NCBI RefSeq assembly: GCF_026339875.1
Contig: NZ_JAPEPZ010000001.1
Coordinates: 8,060,001-8,124,000 of the forward strand
Direction of reading: 5' to 3'
Length of the DNA stretch: 64,000 nucleotides
From: Streptomyces sp. NBC_01571
GTDB taxonomy: Bacteria; Actinomycetota; Actinomycetes; Streptomycetales; Streptomycetaceae
Part shown: positions 7,980-17,948 of the stretch, piece after piece
How positions within the stretch are numbered: position 1 is the first letter of the stretch
Layout: each line of letters begins with the position of its first letter
Translations under genes and position numbers: made by a program
Notes under the pieces: generated by a model
Told to the model about the DNA's origin: nothing
What the model saw: only the letters and a program-made list of their open reading frames with translations
Databases searched by the model: none

Positions 7980-9800
7980 GTGTTCACGACCCGACCGACC
8001 CTCCAGGGCACCTTCGGCATGGTGTCCTCCACCCACTGGCTCGCCTCGCAGTCCGCCATGGCCGTCCTGGAGGACGGCGGCAACGCGTTCGACGCCGCCG
8101 TCGCCGCGGGCTTCGTCCTGCACGTCGTCGAGCCGCACCTCAACGGACCCGCGGGGGAGGTCCCGATCATCCTCGCCCCGGCGGACGGCGCGGTACGGGT
8201 GCTGTGCGGGCAGGGCGGCGCGCCCGCCGGGGCCACGATCGCGCACTACAGGGGACTCGGTCTGGATCTCGTACCCGGCACCGGCCCGCTCGCCGCGGCT
8301 GTTCCCGGCGCCTTCGACGCGTGGATGCTGCTCCTGCGCGACCACGGCACGAAGTCCCTCGCCGACGTCCTGAAGTACGCCATCGGATACGCCGAGGACG
8401 GGCACGCGCCCGTGGAGCGTGTCGGCGAGACGGTGGAGGCCGTCCGCGAACTGTTCGAGACGGAGTGGACGTCGTCCGCGGAGGTGTACCTGCCGGGCGG
8501 GACGGCACCGCGACCCGGTGAGCTCTTCCGCAACGCCGCACTCGCCGCCACCTGGAAGCGGCTGCTCGCCGAGGTGTCCGCGGCGGGGGACCGGGAGGCC
8601 GAGATCGAGGCGGCACGGGAGGTCTGGCGCACCGGATTCATCGCCGAGGCCCTGGTGCGCCAGGCCGGGCGGCCCACGATGGACACCAGTGGTGAGCGCC
8701 ACGCCGGCACCCTGACGGCCACCGACCTCGCCTCCTGGTCCGCGGCCTACGAGACGCCGGCGACGTACGACTGGCGGGGCTGGACCCTGTGCAAGGCGGG
8801 CCCCTGGAGCCAGGGCCCGGTCCTCCTGCAGCAACTCGCCCTGCTCCCGCCGGAGCTGCCGCCGCACGGCTCCGCCGACTACGTCCACCTGCTCGTCGAG
8901 GGCTGCAAACTCGCCATGGCCGACCGGGAGGCCTGGTACGGGGACGCGGCCGAGGTGCCGCTCGGCGCGCTGCTGTCGGACGAGTACAACACCGCGCGCC
9001 GCGCCCTCATCGGCGACGAGGCCTCGTACGAGCTGCGCCCCGGCGCTCCCGGCGGGCGCACCCCGAGGACGAGCCGGCACGCCCGGCTGGTGGCCTCCGG
9101 GGAGCCCGGATTCGACGCCCTGGCCGCGCCCGGCGCGGGCGAACCCACCGTGGCCCGGGCGGCCGCCGAACCCGAGGTGGCACCGGACGGTTCCACCCGC
9201 GGCGACACCTGTCACCTCGACGTCGTGGACCGCTGGGGCAACATGGTCGCGGCCACCCCCAGCGGTGGCTGGCTCCAGTCCAACCCGGTCGTCCCGGAAC
9301 TGGGCTTCCCGCTCGGCACCCGGCTGCAGATGGCCTGGCTGGAGGAGGGACTGCCCAACTCCCTGACGCCCGGCCGCCGTCCGCGCACCACCTTGACGCC
9401 TTCGCTCGCGTTGCGCGACGGAGTACCGGTCATGGCGTTCGGCACCCCGGGCGGCGACCAGCAGGACCAGTGGCAGACCCACTTCTTCCTGGCCGTGGCG
9501 CTGCGCGCCGAAGTACGCGGCGGGCTCGACCTCCAAGGGGCGATCGACGCGCCGAACTGGCACAACGACAGCTTCCCCGGCTCCTTCTACCCGCGCGGTA
9601 TGCGTCCTGGCAGCCTCACCGTCGAGTCCCGCACCGACTCCCCCGTCGTTGCGGAACTGCGCCGCCGCGGTCACGACGTCCAGGTCGCCGACGCCTGGTC
9701 GGAGGGCCGGCTGTGCGCGGTCGCCCGGGACCCGCGCACCGGGGTGCTGTCCGCCGCGGCGAATCCGCGAGGGATGCAGGGGTACGCGGTCGGACGCTGA
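7980..9800 (+). CDS. Gamma-glutamyltransferase family protein
   Basis: The product of about 606 residues matches the Ntn-hydrolase GGT family. The N-terminal part contains GGNAFDAAVAAGFVLHVVEPHLNG. The GDTCHLDVVDRWGN segment contains the nucleophile threonine near residue 410, at which GGT precursors self-cleave. A FGTPGGDQQ segment follows in the small subunit. GGTs transfer or hydrolyse gamma-glutamyl groups. No obvious signal peptide is present, so it may act in the cytoplasm. GTG at 7980 is chosen because AGAGG precedes it; GTG at 7968 in the same frame would add four residues. Confidence 0.88.
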   Translation: MFTTRPTLQGTFGMVSSTHWLASQSAMAVLEDGGNAFDAAVAAGFVLHVVEPHLNGPAGEVPIILAPADGAVRVLCGQGGAPAGATIAHYRGLGLDLVPGTGPLAAAVPGAFDAWMLLLRDHGTKSLADVLKYAIGYAEDGHAPVERVGETVEAVRELFETEWTSSAEVYLPGGTAPRPGELFRNAALAATWKRLLAEVSAAGDREAEIEAAREVWRTGFIAEALVRQAGRPTMDTSGERHAGTLTATDLASWSAAYETPATYDWRGWTLCKAGPWSQGPVLLQQLALLPPELPPHGSADYVHLLVEGCKLAMADREAWYGDAAEVPLGALLSDEYNTARRALIGDEASYELRPGAPGGRTPRTSRHARLVASGEPGFDALAAPGAGEPTVARAAAEPEVAPDGSTRGDTCHLDVVDRWGNMVAATPSGGWLQSNPVVPELGFPLGTRLQMAWLEEGLPNSLTPGRRPRTTLTPSLALRDGVPVMAFGTPGGDQQDQWQTHFFLAVALRAEVRGGLDLQGAIDAPNWHNDSFPGSFYPRGMRPGSLTVESRTDSPVVAELRRRGHDVQVADAWSEGRLCAVARDPRTGVLSAAANPRGMQGYAVGR

Positions 9801-9928
9801 GCCGGGGGCCGCGGGGGCCGGTCCGAGCACTCCGGTCCCCGCCGGGCGTCCCCGCGAATTCACCCCGAATCCACCTGAAGTGCACTGGGCGGGCGGGGAT
9901 TGTCAGCGGCGCGTGCTGTCATGGAGCC

Positions 9929-10774
9929 ATGATCGGACACACCGAAACCATCGACGAGTTTCTCGCTCACCGCACGACCGATGTCGAAGAAGCGGTCCGC
10001 CACGCGGCCGCCGCAGAGATCATGCCCCGCTTCAGGCAGCTCGCCGCGCACGAGATCGACCAGAAGAGCGGCCCGCACGACCTCGTCACGGACGCCGACC
10101 GCAAGGCCGAGGAGTACCTCACCGAAAAGCTCGCCAAGCTGCTGCCCGGCTCGGTCGTGGTCGGCGAGGAGGCGGTCCACGCCGACCCGGCGACGTACGA
10201 CGCGATCCAGGGCCCGGCGCCGGTCTGGATAGTCGACCCGGTCGACGGCACCCGCCAGTTCGTCCGCGGCGAGGCCGGTTTCTGCACGCTCGTCGCCCTC
10301 ACCCTGGGCGGCGTCGTCCACGCCTCCTGGACCTACGCGCCGGCCCGTGACCAGCTCGCCGTCGCCCTCCGCGGCCGGGGCGCCCGCCTCGACGGACAGC
10401 CGCTGCGCTCCGGCTCGCCCGCGCCCGGCCGCGACCTGGAGATAGCCACCTCGCACCCCGACTACACGACGGACGAGCAGAAGCGCGCCCTGCTCGGACT
10501 GGACACCGAGGGCGTCCGGCCGCGCCCGTGCGGCTCGGCCGGCCTGGAGTACCTCGCCGTCGCCCGCGGCGAACTGGACGCGACGGCCTTCTCCTGGGAG
10601 GCGGCCTGGGACCACGCGGCGGGTCTGCTGCTGGTCGAGGAGGCGGGCGGCACCCACCTGACACTGACGGGCGAGCCGTTCCGCGTCACCGGCGGCAACG
10701 CGCTGCCGTTCACAGCGGCCCGGGACGAGGCGACGGCCCGCCGGGTACGGGAGCTGCTGGCCGCCGGAGCCTGA
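9929..10774 (+). CDS. Inositol monophosphatase family phosphatase
   Basis: The 281-residue protein carries all the metal-site motifs of the Li+-sensitive phosphatase superfamily: DLVTDADRKAE, GEEAV, WIVDPVDGTRQF and, near the end, AWDHAAGLLLVEEAGG. It should hydrolyse a small phosphomonoester such as inositol 1-phosphate, histidinol phosphate or PAP. Motifs alone do not separate these. The start is ATG at 9929. A nearby alternative ATG at 9921 is out of frame. Monocistronic, with a probable terminator about 220 bp downstream. Confidence 0.9.
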   Translation: MIGHTETIDEFLAHRTTDVEEAVRHAAAAEIMPRFRQLAAHEIDQKSGPHDLVTDADRKAEEYLTEKLAKLLPGSVVVGEEAVHADPATYDAIQGPAPVWIVDPVDGTRQFVRGEAGFCTLVALTLGGVVHASWTYAPARDQLAVALRGRGARLDGQPLRSGSPAPGRDLEIATSHPDYTTDEQKRALLGLDTEGVRPRPCGSAGLEYLAVARGELDATAFSWEAAWDHAAGLLLVEEAGGTHLTLTGEPFRVTGGNALPFTAARDEATARRVRELLAAGA

Positions 10775-11418
10775 CCGGGAGCCGCGCGGCGCCGCGTGCG
10801 CTGTCGTGAGGTTCGCGTCCTGCGTGGTCCGTGAGGTTCGCCTCCCGTGTGGTCCGTTGCGCGGTCCATCTCCGCGCTGCCCCACCTCCGCACCGCCGTC
10901 CATCCCCGTTCCGCCGTCCATCGTCGCGCCGCGACGATCCGGATCAACAACCTCAACCCGGACACCCCACCTACCTGGACGTCGCCGCAGTCGAAGCCGG
11001 GGCACCCTCGTGCCCCGGCTTTTCGGGTTCCCCCTCTCGCACGCGGCGCACTCTCCCGTGCCGGTGTTCGATCGACCCCTGCTGTGCACAGCGAGGGTGT
11101 GACTCGGTGACGGTCGCGACGAGCCGTGCCCCTGCGGACGTCGATGTGAAGGGGTGCGGGCCCGGCGGCTTCCGTGGGGTGTGCGGAAGGTGGATGGCCT
11201 CGGAAAGTTGCAGTTCAGTGGCCATTTAATGATCCTGTTCCGGCTCTTCGGGCCGTGCGGAGAAACCTGAGAGTTCCGTCTTCCTCCCGGGTGGAGGCAA
11301 CCTCTCGTTCACGGGGACGTCGCCGGGGGACGGCTTGCTATGGAGCGAAGTTATCTAGACAACTTTGCTCCCCTGGGTGTCGCCGCGGCGGTGCCCGGGG
11401 CGGAGAGGACCCAACACC
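10775..11418. other. Long intergenic region (644 bp)
   Basis: It contains a 25-bp imperfect tandem duplication near 10805–10855 (units beginning GTGAGGTTCGC), an intrinsic terminator at 10995–11024, and an unusually AT-rich patch near 11345–11370 just before the phosphoesterase gene. No supported gene was seen. Confidence 0.5.
10995..11024 (+). terminator. Intrinsic terminator
   Basis: AGCCGGGGCAC (10995–11005) pairs perfectly with GTGCCCCGGCT (11010–11020) across a four-base loop, followed by a short T run. It is about 220 bp past the inositol-phosphatase gene and may belong to an untranslated tail or a lost gene. Confidence 0.7.
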
Positions 11419-13185
11419 GTGTCATCCCTCTCACAGGCCGCCGCGTCCGGGAGCAGCGTCGCGATCGGCTCCCCGACGCCCCCGCCGCGCGGCACCGAAC
11501 TGACCCTCACCTGGGCGACGGACGCCCCCGACCCCAAGAACTGGATCGGCGTCTACCCCGCCGACCGGCTGCCCGCCGGCGGCAGCAGCTCCCTCGTGTG
11601 GGCATACGTGCCCGGCGCGTCCGGGCAGACCACCCTCGACACCTCCGGCCTGAGCGGCGGGCCGTACATCGTGTACCTGCTGGCCAAGGACGGCTACGGC
11701 GTCCTCGCCAAGACGGAGCCGTTCAGCTTCGCGGGCGCCCCCGTCGGCGACTCCGTCAAGCTGACGACCCCCGCCCCGCACGAGGGCGACAAGGTCTCCT
11801 TTCACTGGACGACCGGCACACCCGACCCGAAGAACTGGATCGGGGTGTACGACGGCGACCGGCAGCCGGGTCACGGCTCCTCCCTCGCCTGGGAGTACAC
11901 CCCGGCCGCCACCGGGGACATCACCCTGGACACCTCCGGCCTGAGCGGCGGGCCGTACACCGCCTACCTGCTGGCCAAGGACGGCTACGGCATCCTCGCC
12001 GAGACCGCCGCGTTCAGCTTCGCCGTGCGCCCCGAGATCCCGCGCCCGCACGCGGCCGTGGACGCCGTCACCACCGAGCCGCAGACCGCGGGCAGGGACT
12101 TCTCGGTGAAGCTGGGCGGCCTGTGGATCAGGCCCGAGGGCAACGCCGCCGGCAGCGCGACCTTCAAGCGGATCGGTGGCGACTCCTGGCTGACGGTGGC
12201 CACCGACGGCACGGTCAGCGGCAGGGCCCCGCTCTCGGCGCCCCGCAGACCCGGCCGAGTGGTCGCCGCCGTCACCGACAGCGCCGTCGGCAGCGACACC
12301 GTCACCGTCCAGGTGCCGGTGCGCACCTCCCGGGAACGGCTCCGGCTGAAGGTGGCCACGCTGAACCTCTGGGACGCCGGCACCCACGTCGACGGCTTCC
12401 TGGAGAAGCAGCTGCGGCTGGTGCTCACCCAGGGCCTGGACGTCGTGGCGCTCCAGGAATGCGGTGACAAAGCGGCCGAGGCCCTCGCCGGGGCGCTCGG
12501 TTGGCACGCGCACCAGGCCGGCGGCCTCGGCATGGTGAGCCGCTACCCGCTCGGCGACGTCGTCGCCCCGACCGCGGCGCTCCCGGCCGCGGCGGCGACG
12601 CTGCACCTGCCCGGCGACCGCACGGTACGCCTGTGGACCGCCCAGTTGGACGAAGCCGACTACGGGCCGTACGCGCTGTTGTCGGGCCGGACGCCCGCGC
12701 AGGTCGAGGCGGCGGAGAAGGGGACGGCCCGCTACCGGCAGGCGCGGGCGCTGGTCGCCGCCCTGCGGCCGGAACTCGCCTCGCGCACCCCCGTCGTGCT
12801 GGCGGCCGGACTAGCCTCGCCGTCCCACCACGACTGGACGAGCCGGACCGCGTCCGCGCACGGGGGAGCGGGCCGGGTCCGCTGGCCCGTCACCGAGGCG
12901 CTGGAGAAGGCGGGTCTCGTCGACGCCTTCCGCGACGCCCACGCCGACCCGAAGAAGTCACCCGGCATCACCTGGTCCCCCGTCAGGCCGCAGCGCGAGA
13001 GCGGTGGCGGGGCGGAACCGCAGGACCGGATCGACCAGATCCAGTACGCGGGGCGGCTCAAGGTCCTGGAGGCACACAGCCTGTTCACCGGCTGGCCCCG
13101 GCCGGTCCCGGACACCGCCGCCAACGGCTGGCCCTCCGACCACGCCGCCGCCGTCGTCACCTTCTCCCTGTCCGCCCGCGGCTGA
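11419..13185 (+). CDS. Endonuclease/exonuclease/phosphatase-fold phosphoesterase with duplicated N-terminal domain
   Basis: Two tandem copies of a roughly 95-residue beta-rich module occupy the N-terminal 200 residues. Both contain DPKNWIGVY and LDTSGLSGGPY. An Ig-like linker follows. From about residue 310 there is an EEP-type domain with VATLNLWDAG, VVALQECG and a terminal GWPSDHAAAVV. These metal-dependent enzymes cleave phosphodiesters or phosphomonoesters. GTG at 11419 is selected because GGAGAGG precedes it; TTG at 11365 would extend the frame. Neither start gives a signal peptide, although the linked downstream gene is secreted. The gap to that gene is 29 bp, so the two are probably co-transcribed. 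Confidence 0.8.
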   Translation: MSSLSQAAASGSSVAIGSPTPPPRGTELTLTWATDAPDPKNWIGVYPADRLPAGGSSSLVWAYVPGASGQTTLDTSGLSGGPYIVYLLAKDGYGVLAKTEPFSFAGAPVGDSVKLTTPAPHEGDKVSFHWTTGTPDPKNWIGVYDGDRQPGHGSSLAWEYTPAATGDITLDTSGLSGGPYTAYLLAKDGYGILAETAAFSFAVRPEIPRPHAAVDAVTTEPQTAGRDFSVKLGGLWIRPEGNAAGSATFKRIGGDSWLTVATDGTVSGRAPLSAPRRPGRVVAAVTDSAVGSDTVTVQVPVRTSRERLRLKVATLNLWDAGTHVDGFLEKQLRLVLTQGLDVVALQECGDKAAEALAGALGWHAHQAGGLGMVSRYPLGDVVAPTAALPAAAATLHLPGDRTVRLWTAQLDEADYGPYALLSGRTPAQVEAAEKGTARYRQARALVAALRPELASRTPVVLAAGLASPSHHDWTSRTASAHGGAGRVRWPVTEALEKAGLVDAFRDAHADPKKSPGITWSPVRPQRESGGGAEPQDRIDQIQYAGRLKVLEAHSLFTGWPRPVPDTAANGWPSDHAAAVVTFSLSARG

Positions 13186-13214
13186 CCGCGAACGATCCGA
13201 AGGACCTTCCTCCC

Positions 13215-15185
13215 ATGACCGAGATCAGCCGCCGCACCTTCATCGGCACCACTGCGGCCGGAGCCGCGATAGCGGCCGGACTCCCCGGCACGGCGGAGGC
13301 CGCAGGGCGCGGCACCGGCCACGGCAGCATCGACGACGTCAAGCACGTCGTCGTCCTGATGCAGGAGAACCGCAGCTTCGACCACTACTTCGGCACCCTG
13401 AGCGGGGTACGAGGCTTCAGCGACCGTCAGGCCACCGTCCTCCCGGGCGGCGACCCGGTGTTCCGCCAGCCCGCCGGGGGCCGCGCGGAGGGCCACCTCC
13501 TGCCCTTCCGCATGGACACCACGAAGTACAACGCGCAGAACGCGGCCGGCCTCCCGCACGACTGGGACAGCGGCCACTCGGCCGTCAACGGCGGCGCCAT
13601 GAACAAGTGGGTCGCCGCCAAGGGCGAGCGGACCATGGGCTACTTCACGCGCGCGGACATCCCCTACCAGTACGCGCTGGCCGACGCCTTCACCCTCTGC
13701 GACGGCTACTTCTGTTCGCTGAACGGCCCCACCGACCCCAACCGTCTCTACCTGTGGACGGGCACCGCGGGCCCCGGCGTGGACGGCACCACCGGCCCGT
13801 GGACCGACAACACGCCGGTCACGGACAACCCGGTGGCCGACTGGACGACGTACGCCGAACGCCTGGAGCAGGCCGGCGTCACCTGGCGCGTCTACCACAA
13901 CCCCGACGGCTCCGACGACCGTTACGGCGACTACGACGACAACGCCCTGTCGTACTTCAAGCAGTTCCACGAGTTCCCCAAGGACGACCCGCGGTACGTC
14001 AACGCGATGACGAAGTGGGACCTCACGGCGTTCGACAAGCACTGCAAGGACGGCACCCTGCCCACGGTCTCCTGGCTGGTGGCGCCCTACCTGTTCTGCG
14101 AGCACCCGAACGCCAGCCCCGACTACGGCGCCCACTGGGTCGACACCGCACTGAAGTCGCTGTTCTCCAACCCCGACGTGTGGAAGCACACCGTCTTCCT
14201 GGTCATGTACGACGAGAACGACGGCTACTTCGACCACGTCATCCCGCCCTTCCCCGAGCCCGGCACCAAGGACGAGTTCGCGGGCGGCAAGCCCATCGGT
14301 CTGGGCAGCCGGGTGCCGCTGTGGGTCGTCTCACCGTGGTCGCGCGGCGGCTGGGTCAACTCCCAGGTGTTCGACCACACCTCGGTGGTCCGCTTCCTGG
14401 AGCACGTCACCGGCGTGCGCGAGCCCAACATCTCCGACTGGCGGCGCACCGTCTGCGGCGACCTCACCAGCTGCTTCGACTTCAGCAAGCCCGACTACGG
14501 CATCCCCGAACTGCCCGACACCGTCGCCCTGATGGCCAAGGCGGACGCCGGCAGCTCGCTGCCGCCGGTCAAGGTGCCGGACCAGCAGTCCATGCCCGCG
14601 CAGGAGGAGGGCCACCGGCCGCACCGCGCCCTGCCGTACCGCCCGTGGGCCGACGTGAAGGTCGACCGGACCACCGGCAAGGTCACCTGCACCCTCACCA
14701 ACGACGGCAGCGTCGGCTACCACTTCACCGTCCTGCCGAACACCGCCCTGCCCTTCGCCGGCACGCCCTTCACGGTCCCGCCGCGCTCGTCCCGCACCTA
14801 TGTGTGGGACGCCGCCGGCACCGACGGCCGCTACGACTTCTCCGTGTACGGCGCCGACGGCTTCGTCCGCCGCTTCTCCGGCACGGTCGCCCGCACGGGC
14901 CAGGACGACATGGCGGTGCCTTCGGTGACGGCGACCCTGCGGCACTCCGGGCGCGCGGAGAACGCCTCGGTGGAGCTGGACCTGCGCAACACCGGCGACA
15001 CCGAGGCGGCGTTCACGATCACGCCGAACGACTTCGCCGGCGAGGAGCGGACCGTATGGGTCGGGGCGGGCGACCGCACCCGGCTGACGTGGCGCACCGA
15101 CGCGGGACGGTACGACTTCACGGTCACCGCGGGCACCGGCACCCGGTTCGTCCAGCGCTACGCCGGAACCGTCCACACCGTGTGA
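13215..15185 (+). CDS. plcC: Phosphocholine-specific phospholipase C, Tat-exported
   Basis: The 656-residue protein opens SRRTFIGTTAAGAAIAAG, a twin-arginine signal. The phosphoesterase domain follows, with VVVLMQENRSFDHYFGTLSG near residue 40 and metal-site segments such as MYDENDGYFDHV in the middle. Two C-terminal beta domains of the DUF756 type (about residues 470–560 and 575–655) are characteristic of bacterial acid-phosphatase-superfamily phospholipases C. It should hydrolyse phosphatidylcholine or sphingomyelin outside the cell, releasing phosphocholine. AAGGA lies before the ATG. A strong hairpin follows the stop. The symbol is a family label rather than a proven orthologue name. Confidence 0.9.
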   Translation: MTEISRRTFIGTTAAGAAIAAGLPGTAEAAGRGTGHGSIDDVKHVVVLMQENRSFDHYFGTLSGVRGFSDRQATVLPGGDPVFRQPAGGRAEGHLLPFRMDTTKYNAQNAAGLPHDWDSGHSAVNGGAMNKWVAAKGERTMGYFTRADIPYQYALADAFTLCDGYFCSLNGPTDPNRLYLWTGTAGPGVDGTTGPWTDNTPVTDNPVADWTTYAERLEQAGVTWRVYHNPDGSDDRYGDYDDNALSYFKQFHEFPKDDPRYVNAMTKWDLTAFDKHCKDGTLPTVSWLVAPYLFCEHPNASPDYGAHWVDTALKSLFSNPDVWKHTVFLVMYDENDGYFDHVIPPFPEPGTKDEFAGGKPIGLGSRVPLWVVSPWSRGGWVNSQVFDHTSVVRFLEHVTGVREPNISDWRRTVCGDLTSCFDFSKPDYGIPELPDTVALMAKADAGSSLPPVKVPDQQSMPAQEEGHRPHRALPYRPWADVKVDRTTGKVTCTLTNDGSVGYHFTVLPNTALPFAGTPFTVPPRSSRTYVWDAAGTDGRYDFSVYGADGFVRRFSGTVARTGQDDMAVPSVTATLRHSGRAENASVELDLRNTGDTEAAFTITPNDFAGEERTVWVGAGDRTRLTWRTDAGRYDFTVTAGTGTRFVQRYAGTVHTV

Positions 15186-15192
15186 GCCACCG

Positions 15193-15240
15193 CCGGCCGG
15201 GACCGGGCGCCGACGACGCGGCACGCCCGGTCCCGGCCGG
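15193..15240 (+). terminator. Hairpin terminator after phospholipase C
   Basis: A perfect 17-bp stem (15193–15209 with 15224–15240) closes a 14-base loop eight bases after the phospholipase stop codon. No long T run follows, which is common for Streptomyces terminators. Confidence 0.7.
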
Positions 15241-15427
15241 TGCCCGGGGCCCGCTCGCCCCGCGCGGTCCGCCGCCTCCGCCTCCGCGCGACCTGCGGTC
15301 GTGACCACGTGGGGTCCGGCGGTCACAGCCCCCGCGGTTCGTGGATTCCCACCCCGCGCCGCCGGGGTCGTCGGCTCTGCGGCATATCCTGGTGGTCAGT
15401 GGCCGTCGGCGACAAAGGAGTCCGAAG

Positions 15428-16846
15428 GTGCCGTCGATGCTCGATGTCGTCGTCGTGGGTGCGGGGCCGAACGGGCTGACAGCTGCCGTGGAACTGGCCC
15501 GCCGGGGCTTCTCCGTGGCCGTCTTCGAGGCGCGGGACACGGTGGGTGGCGGCGCCCGCACCGAAGAGCTGACCCTGCCCGGATTCCGGCACGACCCCTG
15601 CGCGGCCGCGCATCCGCTCGGTATCAACTCGCCCGCGTTCCGGGCGATGCCCCTGGAGCGCTACGGCCTGGAGTGGCTGCATGCCGAGCTGCCCATGGCC
15701 CACCCGTTCCCGGACGGCACGGCCGCGGTGCTCGCGCGCTCCGTCGCGGAGACGGCCGCCTCGTTCGGACCGCGCGACGCCGGCACCTACCGCCGACTGG
15801 TCGCCCCCTTCCTCCCCAAGTGGGACACGCTGGCCCACGACTTCATGTCCCTGCCCGCGACCGCACTGCCCCGCGACCCGGTCACCCTGGCCCGATTCGG
15901 CCTCACCGGGCTGCCACCCTCCACGTGGCTGATGCGGCGCTTCCGTGACGAGCGCGCCAAGGCCCTGTTCGCCGGCCTCGTCGCCCATGTCATGGCCCCG
16001 TTGGGCGGCATCGGCACCGGCGCCGTCGGCCTGGTCTTCGCCCTGGCCGCGCACGCCCGCGGCTGGCCCGTCGCGCGCGGCGGCTCCCAGGCGATCTCCG
16101 ACGCGCTCGCCGCCTACCTGCGGGACCTCGGGGGAAGCGTCCACACCGACTACGAGGTCAAGCGCCTCGACGACCTGCCGCCCGCCCGCGCCTACGTCTT
16201 CGACACGTCGCCCACCGCGCTGTCCCGGATCGCGGGCTTCGGCCGCTACTACGAGAACTACCGCTACGGGGCAGCCGTCTTCAAGGTCGATTACGCGCTG
16301 GACGGGCCCGTGCCCTGGACGGCCGAGGAGGCCCGTACCGCCGGGACCGTGCAGGTGGGCGCGAGCCGCGCCGAGATCGGTGCCGCGCTGCACGCCGCCT
16401 CGCGCGAGGGCCGGGCGCCGGACGCCCCCTTCCTGATCACCGTGCAGCCCAGCGTCGTCGACCCCTCCCGGGCACCCGAGGGAAAGCAGGTCTTCTGGGC
16501 GTACGGGCACGTCCCCAACGGCTGGACGGGAGACCTCACGGACACGATCGAGCGCCAGCTGGAGCGGTTCGCGCCCGGATTCCGCGACCGTGTCCTGGCC
16601 CGCGCGACCGCCGGCCCGCGCGAACTCGCCGCGCGCAACGCCAACTACGTGGGCGGCGACATCGCGTGCGGCGCCGCGTCCGGACTTCAGCTCCTGCTGC
16701 GTCCCAGGCTGTCCGCGTCCCCGTACAGCACTCCGCACCCGGCCGTCTTCATCTGCTCCTCGGCCACCCCACCGGGACCCGGCGTGCACGGCATGTCGGG
16801 GCACAACGCGGCGAAGGCCGTGTGGCGTCGCCTGCGACGGTCCTGA
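15428..16846 (+). CDS. FAD-dependent NAD(P)/phytoene-desaturase-like oxidoreductase
   Basis: The 472-residue protein begins with a classic dinucleotide-binding motif, [21 protein letters not shown], then the GGGARTEEL segment found in phytoene-desaturase/retinol-saturase-like flavoproteins. The C-terminus has [19 protein letters not shown], which closes the FAD site. The substrate is not evident; no carotenoid genes lie nearby. GTG at 15428 is chosen for the AAGGAG seven bases upstream, rather than an upstream in-frame start. The macrodomain gene follows after 86 bp. Confidence 0.85.
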   Translation: MPSMLDVVVVGAGPNGLTAAVELARRGFSVAVFEARDTVGGGARTEELTLPGFRHDPCAAAHPLGINSPAFRAMPLERYGLEWLHAELPMAHPFPDGTAAVLARSVAETAASFGPRDAGTYRRLVAPFLPKWDTLAHDFMSLPATALPRDPVTLARFGLTGLPPSTWLMRRFRDERAKALFAGLVAHVMAPLGGIGTGAVGLVFALAAHARGWPVARGGSQAISDALAAYLRDLGGSVHTDYEVKRLDDLPPARAYVFDTSPTALSRIAGFGRYYENYRYGAAVFKVDYALDGPVPWTAEEARTAGTVQVGASRAEIGAALHAASREGRAPDAPFLITVQPSVVDPSRAPEGKQVFWAYGHVPNGWTGDLTDTIERQLERFAPGFRDRVLARATAGPRELAARNANYVGGDIACGAASGLQLLLRPRLSASPYSTPHPAVFICSSATPPGPGVHGMSGHNAAKAVWRRLRRS

Positions 16847-16932
16847 CCGCGAACGCGGCACGGGACGGCGGCGGGTCGGCGGCGGCCGGGGGACAATGCG
16901 GTGAGGAGCGTCCACGAGGAGGCCGAGCCGTC

Positions 16933-17442
16933 ATGACCGTCATCACCCTGGTCCGGGGCGACATCACAGGGCAGAGCGTCGACGCGATCGTCAACGCGGC
17001 GAACTCCTCGCTGCTCGGCGGCGGGGGCGTGGACGGGGCCATCCACCGCCGCGGGGGCCCTGCCATCCTGGCGGACTGCCGCAGGCTCCGCGCCTCGCAC
17101 TACGGCAAGGGCCTGGCCACCGGCGAGGCGGTCGCGACCACCGCGGGCGACCTGGACGCGCGGTGGGTGATCCACACCGTGGGCCCGGTCTTCAGCGGCA
17201 CCGAGGACCGCTCGCACCTGCTGGCCTCGTGCTACCGCGAATCACTACGGGTCGCCGACGAACTCGGCGCCCGCACGGTCGCGTTCCCCGCCGTCTCGGC
17301 CGGTGTGTACGGGTGGCCGATGGAGGACGCCGCACGTGTCGCGGTGCGGACCGTGCGGGACACGGAGGCGGCGGTCGAGGAGGTCAGGTTCGTCCTCTTC
17401 GACGAGCGGGCGTACGAGGCGTTCGCCGCGCAGGTCGGCTGA
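16933..17442 (+). CDS. Macrodomain protein (O-acetyl-ADP-ribose deacetylase type)
   Basis: The 169-residue single-domain protein contains VNAANSSLLGGGGVDGAIH and the loop FPAVSAGVYGWP, the two hallmark ADP-ribose-binding segments of the MacroD/YmdB class. Such proteins hydrolyse O-acetyl-ADP-ribose or remove mono-ADP-ribose from proteins. GAGGAGG lies upstream of the ATG at 16933. A sirtuin (48061–48798) and an ADP-ribosylglycohydrolase (51970–53055) are encoded elsewhere in the window. Confidence 0.92.
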   Translation: MTVITLVRGDITGQSVDAIVNAANSSLLGGGGVDGAIHRRGGPAILADCRRLRASHYGKGLATGEAVATTAGDLDARWVIHTVGPVFSGTEDRSHLLASCYRESLRVADELGARTVAFPAVSAGVYGWPMEDAARVAVRTVRDTEAAVEEVRFVLFDERAYEAFAAQVG

Positions 17443-17948
17443 CGGCCGACGGCTGCCGAAAGCCCCGGCCGCCGGTGCCGCGCCGACTCCGAAGCCGGGT
17501 GGGGCCCGAGGTGGGCCCGAGACTGGGCATGGTGTCGCCGGCAAGCGGACTCGTGCCGCGCGGGCGGTGGACCCGAAGCGCACGGTGAGCGGGTAGCAGG
17601 CGGTGGCCCGGAGCGGGCGGTGGGCCGGGGTGGGTGGCGAACCGGGCGCGGGCGGTGGACCCGGGCAAGTGGCGAACCCGGGCGAGTGGCGAACCCGGCT
17701 CGGGCCGTGCGGACCCGGCGCAGAAGACGAGGTGACCTCCTGAACCGGGTTCACGGCCTGCACCGGGTTCGCGCGGCCCGTGCACGGCCTGCGCCGGGTT
17801 CCCGGCCGCCCCGAGCAACCCCGCCGCACCGGGCCCGCCGGTCGTAGCCCGGCCGGTTTCCGCGCCGGAGGCGGCGACGCGCGGGTGACGGGTGACGGGT
17901 GAGGGGTGTGGGGTGTGGGTGTCGGGTGACGGGTGTAGTGCCGGTCGC
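17443..17948. repeat. Convergent intergenic region rich in short direct repeats
   Basis: About 500 bp between the 3' ends of the macrodomain gene and the MFS gene are low-complexity. Units of GTGGCGAACCCGG recur around 17635–17700, AACCGGGTTC and its variants recur around 17740–17805, and heptamers close to GGGTGAC recur around 17885–17935. No gene is supported. The repeats look like slipped-strand expansions. Confidence 0.6.

Noticed and set aside
10805..11020. A possible lost gene tail before the terminator at 10995 (short segments such as NPDTPPTYLDVA).
   Set aside because: Frames are too short and start with repeated DNA; no family could be recognised, so only the repeat and the terminator are reported.
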